From contig OZ017768.1 in assembly GCA_963969345.1 (NCBI GenBank), positions 3,372,718 to 3,436,717 of the forward strand: a stretch of 64,000 nt of DNA. The letters are read 5' to 3'. Under the pieces are notes generated by a model that was not told the origin of the DNA, made no database searches, and saw only the letters and a program-made list of their open reading frames with translations. Shown one piece after another: positions 58,764-64,000 of this stretch. The translations under genes and the position numbers were made by a program. The stretch's first letter is position 1. The number at the start of each line of letters is the position of its first letter. The stretch comes from Turbatrix aceti. Its lineage: Eukaryota; Nematoda; Chromadorea; Rhabditida; Panagrolaimidae.

Positions 58764-59885
58764 CGTTTTTGAAGTCGAGTTCACTCAAAGTTGACAACTG
58801 TTATAACATTTTCAGATCAGACATCTGCCGTTGTTCCGAAAATGTACGAAACAAGCGCACAAAATAGACAGCAAAACACAGCCAAAAGTTATAAATTCGC
58901 ACGTTCAGATTTCCGGAATCCATGGCCCGAGGAACACGACGTCCCCTTAAAGCTTCGGTTTTTTTGTTTTTTACCGTAATTGCATGTTTAAATAAATTGT
59001 TGACTTTGAAAATGTAAATAAATAGGAAAAACTGAACACGCTATTCTATTTTTGTTGATACTTTGCGTGAGTAGTGTCCGACACAAACTTCTTCCTTGGC
59101 ACATTATTGAGTTTTTATTTATTTCATTACGTGGGAAAGCATTTAGGTTACAAAACATCCGGATTGTGAAAGGGATGGGCACTTCGAGATCTTTGGCCTG
59201 GCCAATTCTGTTTCAGCCGACGTCCTTGCATCGTCGGTCGGCAATGAAACGTGTACAGTGTTGAAAACGTGTTAATCGTCTTATCCATTATATTATACAT
59301 GTTTTTTGGGGTGGCAAGAATGCTTCAAGCAGGCACGCGTCGTTGCTATTGCTGACTCGAGCCTGAAAAAAAAAGTATGATGAGCAAAAGTTGATAAACT
59401 CAAAACAAAAAAAAATGTTGATGTTTGTTTCATCGCCCCCGAGTGTCGGCATTTCCGTTCATAGAAGAAAAAAAGTTTGACCGAAAAACATTTTTTTGTT
59501 GTGTGTTAACATTCAAAAAAACTACAACCAAACATTAGGAAATCGTTTTTTAGAGGTTTTGCGTCGCGGAACCTAAAAAAAAACCCTAAAATTTTTTTTT
59601 GAAATTGGTGCAACTTGATATCCCGTACTTGACGCAAAACACTTCCGACCAACTTGCAATATTTTTTTCATGTATGTATTTACGCCCCCAAAAAAAGGAT
59701 AGCATCCGGAAAATGCACCGAAAGCACGCAAGCTACTGCAAAAAATGGTTTAAAAAATTGTACCCTGTCTAAAAGGCGCTGGACGAAGAAAAACAGCATC
59801 CTGTCAGTCATTTCTGCGGTCACGGACAACAAAGTGCACGCAACCGGCAACAAACACGAAGCTACAGAGACTCCCGCGAGAGCCA
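58764..59885. other. Intergenic region
   Basis: Contains AATAAA at 58991-58996 for the receptor gene. The rest is A/T-rich with poly-A and poly-T runs; no gene seen. Confidence 0.5.
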
Positions 59886-60107
59886 TCAGTCAACCAACCC
59901 TCCCCAGTCCCGCGGGATCAATAGAAAAAAATTCCAACCTGAAGAAGCCTCGGATGACCCGGAGGCCGAAGCCGGAGAAGCGTTGAGGGCAGCAAACTGA
60001 TCTGCGAGCCGGTGAGCTCCAATATCGGTATCACCGACGCCGAGTTCGTGGAGGGCGTTGCGACGGCCCGAGCGAGTGCCCTGTACGAAGGACTTGAGAT
60101 CGCCCAT
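59886..60107 (-). CDS. cAMP-dependent protein kinase inhibitor (PKI)-like small protein
   Basis: A 73-residue frame from the first ATG. Residues 7-21 match the PKA pseudosubstrate of vertebrate PKI in spacing and identity: SFVQGTRSGRRNALHE against human DFIASGRTGRRNAIHD. Phe7, Arg12, Arg15, Arg16, Asn17, Ala18 and a hydrophobic residue at 19 are all kept. PKI binds and blocks the free catalytic subunit of PKA and exports it from the nucleus. AHRLADQFAALNA (31-43) sits where PKI has its nuclear export signal (LALKLAGLDI). A Ser-rich tail follows, as in PKI. Length (73) is close to PKIA (76). The end is uncertain: TTCAG|GTTGGA after SSEASS could be a donor, removing the last 17 residues. The frame is open upstream to a stop near 60185. 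Confidence 0.7.
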   Translation of the reverse strand: MGDLKSFVQGTRSGRRNALHELGVGDTDIGAHRLADQFAALNASPASASGSSEASSGWNFFLLIPRDWGGLVD

Positions 60108-61513
60108 GTCCTCGTCCGATGCCGTCGCTGCTGCCGTCGCTGCTTGGTCTTTCTCGTTGGCCGGCGACGACACGACGACTGGATACTACGGCGACAACAG
60201 GTGTCACGACGGAACGGACGATGGTGGTTGTGGTGGTGGTCGATGACGTCAATGCTGGGACAGAGGAAAAGAGTGTCGTCGCTTGGATGAGGGAGGGTTT
60301 GGCGTGGCCTGCAGGTCCCTACGCCTGGAGAGATCGTGTATGAGCAGGTGACTGACTGGGGTGAATGAATGCAAACGAATGCCACGCACGCCAACCAACC
60401 AACACGTCACAAAACAATTTTTCTCAAAATCGTTTACATCAAAAAACAGGAGCAAAAAAAGACAGAAAAAAGAACGCTGAATGATCGGAGAACGCATTCA
60501 TTCGGGGTCAGGATAATCCAAAATCGCACGCATGCGTTCGTTCGGGCTCAAACGATGATGGATAGACAGGTAAACGCTTGGATTACGACGTAAAGATGCC
60601 GTCTAATTGCCTTCAAAAAATTCGAAGCAGCAATACGTACATATGTGCATAATTGCCGATTCGCATCCGGCTAACGATGTAATCGCTTTTACGACAAGAT
60701 GGCAATTAAAAATCAGCTAGCGGCAATAATTCTGTGAAACTAACCGTTTTACACTTCGTTGTCGTTGTCGTCGTAGATACATACATATTTGCGCCAGCCG
60801 CGAAGAAAGGTGTGAAAGAGCACGCTACACACAACCAACGCAGGCAGCGAACGAACGGTTCGTTGCCTGATGACCTCGGTGGGCCTCACAAATTTTTTGA
60901 CTAACAATTAGACAAAAAAATTTGTCAAGGAAGAAAGAAAGAAACAGAACAGAATATTTGTCGAGGCGGCGATCGCGTTTCCGCAAACGCTGCGTGATGC
61001 AGCGGAGCACGACGGGCTTGGGCTTCCGGTAGACAGAACAGCGTGACAGTCAGTCAGTCAGTCAGCCAGTTCCGTAAGTAACGTTACAAATCACAATCAG
61101 ATCGACGGCGTGATTTGTCTTGTTTCTGAGTTTCCGCGCAGGCAGGTAGGTGGCAGGTAAATCGGTGAATCAAAGGAGTTTTTTTCCAAGAAGGTCAGAA
61201 TACCGTAAATATCTAAGATGGGGCATAGGAGAGCACCTGGCAACAAACATGGAAAGCTTTCCGCTCAAAAACCAACTATACACGCAACGAAAGAGGAGGC
61301 AAATATGTATGTATGTAAGTCAGAATAAACAAACAAGGGTGTAGGCATGACCGGTCCCACCTGCTGCAGCGAGGTGCAAAAAGTTCACGCCGTGACCGCA
61401 GAAACGATGGATACTGATATTGCTGCACCACGCCGACCGATTGCCTTGATTAATCACCCCGCATACATACATATTACCGCGAAACCAGTCGTCAGTCGTC
61501 AATCGTCAATCGT
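60108..61513. other. 5' flank of the PKI-like gene and intergenic sequence
   Basis: CGTCGT/ACCACC-type low complexity at about 60130-60250, a (CAGT)n run near 61045, and ACATACATA microsatellites near 60776. No further gene recognised. Confidence 0.5.
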
Positions 61514-61925
61514 CAGTCGATCAAGGGTGTCAACGGGCCGAATTTTTGTCGGCCCGGCCCGGCCCGGCCCGCTCGAGGTAAGGCCCGGCCCGGCCCGGCC
61601 CGGGCCGGGCCGGCCCGCCTTTTTACCAAAGGGTAAAATTGAAGCAAAATTTACTAAAATTTTTCAATTTGTTGAAAAATATGAGTTGAAAAGGTAAAAA
61701 TACACGTTGTTATTCATAATGGGGGAGGATTACTCAAAATGAGCAAGTTTTTGGTACATTTTTGACTGTTTTGAATAAATTTTGTTCTAAAATTTTCTTT
61801 TTTTTTAAAACCGGGCCGCCGGGCCGGGCCGACTCACCATCAGGCCCGGCCCGGCCCGGGCCGGGCCGGGCCGGGCCGCGGGCTTTCCGGGCCGGCCCGG
61901 CCCGATTGACACCCTTGCAGTCGAT
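61514..61925. mobile_element. Non-autonomous hAT element (396 bp) with 8-bp target duplication
   Basis: The target duplication CAGTCGAT occurs at 61514-61521 and 61918-61925. The element (61522-61917) has perfect 12-bp terminal inverted repeats, CAAGGGTGTCAA and TTGACACCCTTG. Both ends then carry arrays of GGCCC/CGGGC pentamers that can pair across the element. The central 180 bases are A/T-rich with no coding capacity. An 8-bp duplication and short inverted ends are hAT hallmarks. Confidence 0.92.
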
Positions 61926-63213
61926 GAGCAAAACGATCGACGGACGGGTACATACGTGCGACGTGATCTCCGTCGGCTGTGTCGGGACTCGCAGCACTCA
62001 GCACAGCACCCCCCTGGCCCGTGCTGGTGGTGACGTCACGAGGTTCGGCTGCTGTTGGCTGGCTGGTCGGGCTCGTAAAACAACAAAAAACTTATTTGCT
62101 TCCCCCATCCCCGACACCCGACGGACATGAGGGAGGAGGAGGAGACGCAATGGACTCCAGAGTCCAAACTCCGGCGTACGCGCTCGCGTCAACGGAATAT
62201 GTAGGATCAAAGAACGCTAACATATTATTATAAAAAGTTTCCGTAGAGCCTTTTAATCGCGTTCCGACAAACTCCATCTGGATCTGCATCTGCGATTCGA
62301 AAAAAATTGTAAATATTAAACAAAATTGGCCCATAAGATCCGCAAAAGAATAAAAAAAAGATGTCAAAGCAGGCGAATTTCGTTATTTTTTAGCCCGAAC
62401 AACCTGACAACCCTGGCCTCGAGCAAAACAGAGGAATGCAAGCACAGAGCTCTTCGGCCGTCGCTCGTCATTCGTCGCTCTTCGTCGGCCGACACAAAAT
62501 CGAGTTTTTTTTTGCCAAAAACTAGAGAAGAAAGCTTTACGAGCGAGCGGTCGCCAAGTGACGACGAAGATTCAGAGATAACGTAACGCGTCTCGAAAAA
62601 AAGATGGACATGAAAAATTCATGCAACGGCACTGCACTGAACTCTGTCGACGTTTTTTTTGCATCTGACTAACATAAGCGCTACTGGAAGCAAGCAGCAA
62701 CCGACGAACGAACGAACAAACAAACAGACGAAAACACTTCTAATTACCAAATGGCCAGAGCAAGGCTCAAATTGCACTGCTCCGGCCGGGCCGAGACGAA
62801 CCGGAGCGGATGTCACGAGTTCAGAGGGCAGGAATCGGGAATCAGGCAGGGCAGGATAATCTTGTAGTTTGGATTTCGTGCAGGACAACAAAACAAAGGC
62901 TGCCCAGAGTTTGGTTTGGCTTGGCTTGGCTTGGTAATGGATGGCGCAGAGATGCTTCCTCCTCCGCCAGGCCATTGTAAACAGACATACGAGGCAAGGC
63001 CATAAGCACGAGAGAGACCGAGTTCGGGGACATTTGCTGGCTTGGGCACACGCCAGCCAGCGCACGAAGAATTCGTCGTTGGCGTCGTCGTCGCCGCCGG
63101 CGGCGGTGGTGGTGGTGGTGGCACCGAGTCGACGACCACGCCCGCCCGCCCGCCCGCACAAGGCCAGCCGGTGTGGGGTGTTGGACCGCCGGACCGCACG
63201 TGTACACGCAACC
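61926..63213. other. Intergenic region
   Basis: No supportable exon. It contains an (ACGA)n run near 62705 and a GGTGGT repeat near 63105-63121. Confidence 0.45.
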
Positions 63214-63288
63214 ATGAGCTATTATATTGCTTTTCGCCGGGCCAATGGACACCTGGACCCCTGGGGATTCCAACGCCAGCGTCAGCAG
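63214..63288 (+). other. Possible first coding exon of a gene running off the right edge
   Basis: ATG followed by SYYIAFRRANGHLDPWGFQRQ; a CAG|GTCTTC donor candidate follows. The PWGF phrase after a short beta-strand resembles the start of PDZ-LIM (ALP/Enigma) proteins, but the residues after it do not match. Very tentative. Confidence 0.22.
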
Positions 63289-64000
63289 GTCTTCGTCGTC
63301 GTCGACGTTGCCCTAACTAAGAATCAAATTAACGTGCAGGGGCTTGCCTTGCACGTACGTACGCGTACGCGTACGCCTTCTGCTATCAACAAATCAGACC
63401 TGGCCCGGTCCAGAATTGACAAGGAAGATCAGAGGAGCACCAGCTTCATATATGCACATACATACATACATACGTCACCTACATTTATGCAAACAAACTG
63501 ATAGCAAAGTCATAGTAAAAGTCAAAGTCAAAGAACGCACGATGAATGACACCGGAGCAGCCACGGCCACGAGCACGGTCGCGGAAGCCCCGCAAGGCCA
63601 ATTAATGCCAACCAAGAATGTGCCAGTGGTGGCGGTGGTGGTTGTGGTGTGCCGTGACTAATCCAGGCACCCAGGCACGGAGGAAGACTTTTTTCTTCTT
63701 CTTTTTGTCGTAAGTCGAGACCACAAAATACAAAATGCAAAAAAACTCAAAAACAACGAGTCAGAAGATCCCCACGAGTCCTCGAGTGGTGGCCGGACTC
63801 GTCCCAATCATCAGCAATTCAATTCAATTCAATTGTCGTCCGGCGCATCGAAAATCTCCCATCCCACGCTGCCTTATTTTGGGAGAGTCCTAGGACGCGT
63901 AAACAACAAACCACTATAAAAATAGACAAAAAAGTTTGTTTGCAACAAAAAAATTTGTTTCACACAAGAAATCTGTAATCAGTGCCCACGGCCGTCAGCG
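63289..64000. other. Right edge, no gene seen
   Basis: ACGTACGTACGCGTACGCG near 63353, CATACATACATAC near 63459, and AATTCAATTCAATTC near 63815. Otherwise unremarkable. Confidence 0.4.

Noticed and set aside
62619..63215. Minus-strand 198-codon open frame
   Set aside because: Low-complexity translation of CGTCGT/CACCACC tracts; no domain and no splice context.
1..64000. CRISPR arrays, operons with Shine-Dalgarno sites or phage genes
   Set aside because: The window is spliced eukaryotic DNA; the tandem repeats seen have no spacer structure.

Overview
This window is nuclear DNA of an animal, almost certainly a nematode outside the genus Caenorhabditis. Genes are split by short T-rich introns with GTGAGTTT/GTAAGT donors and TTTTCAG acceptors. 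A Srg/Srv-type seven-transmembrane chemoreceptor (a nematode family) is present, and many start codons sit just 3' of an isolated splice acceptor, as expected for spliced-leader trans-splicing. I joined the exons by hand; each complete multi-exon model below keeps frame across every junction.

Layout. 1-2 kb: 3' end of an unrecognised + strand gene. 2.5-7.9 kb: EXT1/RIB-1-type exostosin (+) with a GT64-like C-terminal domain that looks catalytically dead. 8.9-9.2 kb: allatostatin-C/somatostatin-type neuropeptide precursor (-). 11.3-12.5 kb: mitochondrial GatC (-), divergent from BUD13 (+, 12.7-14.4 kb), which converges on a DTWD1-type tRNA modification enzyme (-, 14.7-15.4 kb). That gene is divergent from rpn-2/PSMD1 (+, 15.8-31.7 kb). 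The 5.5-kb fifth rpn-2 intron holds a complete five-exon 5-HT2-type serotonin receptor (ser-1-like) on the opposite strand.

31.7-40.1 kb is gene-poor, with a decayed repeat and low-complexity tracts. Then come an unrecognised gene (+, 40.1-41.2 kb), a secreted Cys-rich protein (-, 41.7-42.6 kb) and a secreted M14A carboxypeptidase (+, 44.3-45.8 kb). A BarH-class homeobox gene (+, 49.6-52.3 kb) has a tRNA-Arg(ACG) antisense in its first intron. It is followed by an unrecognised basic/acidic protein (+, 55.6-56.7 kb), the Srg-like receptor (+, 57.5-58.8 kb) and a PKA-inhibitor-like small protein (-, about 60 kb).

The genes form no pathway cluster; housekeeping genes (proteasome, splicing, mitochondrial and cytosolic tRNA metabolism) are interleaved with neural ones. 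Points deserving most attention are the nested serotonin receptor, the AST-C-like peptide, the PKI-like protein, the degenerate GT64 domain of the exostosin, a 396-bp non-autonomous hAT element with perfect 8-bp target duplication, and a possible intronic polyadenylation isoform at 40.7-40.9 kb.
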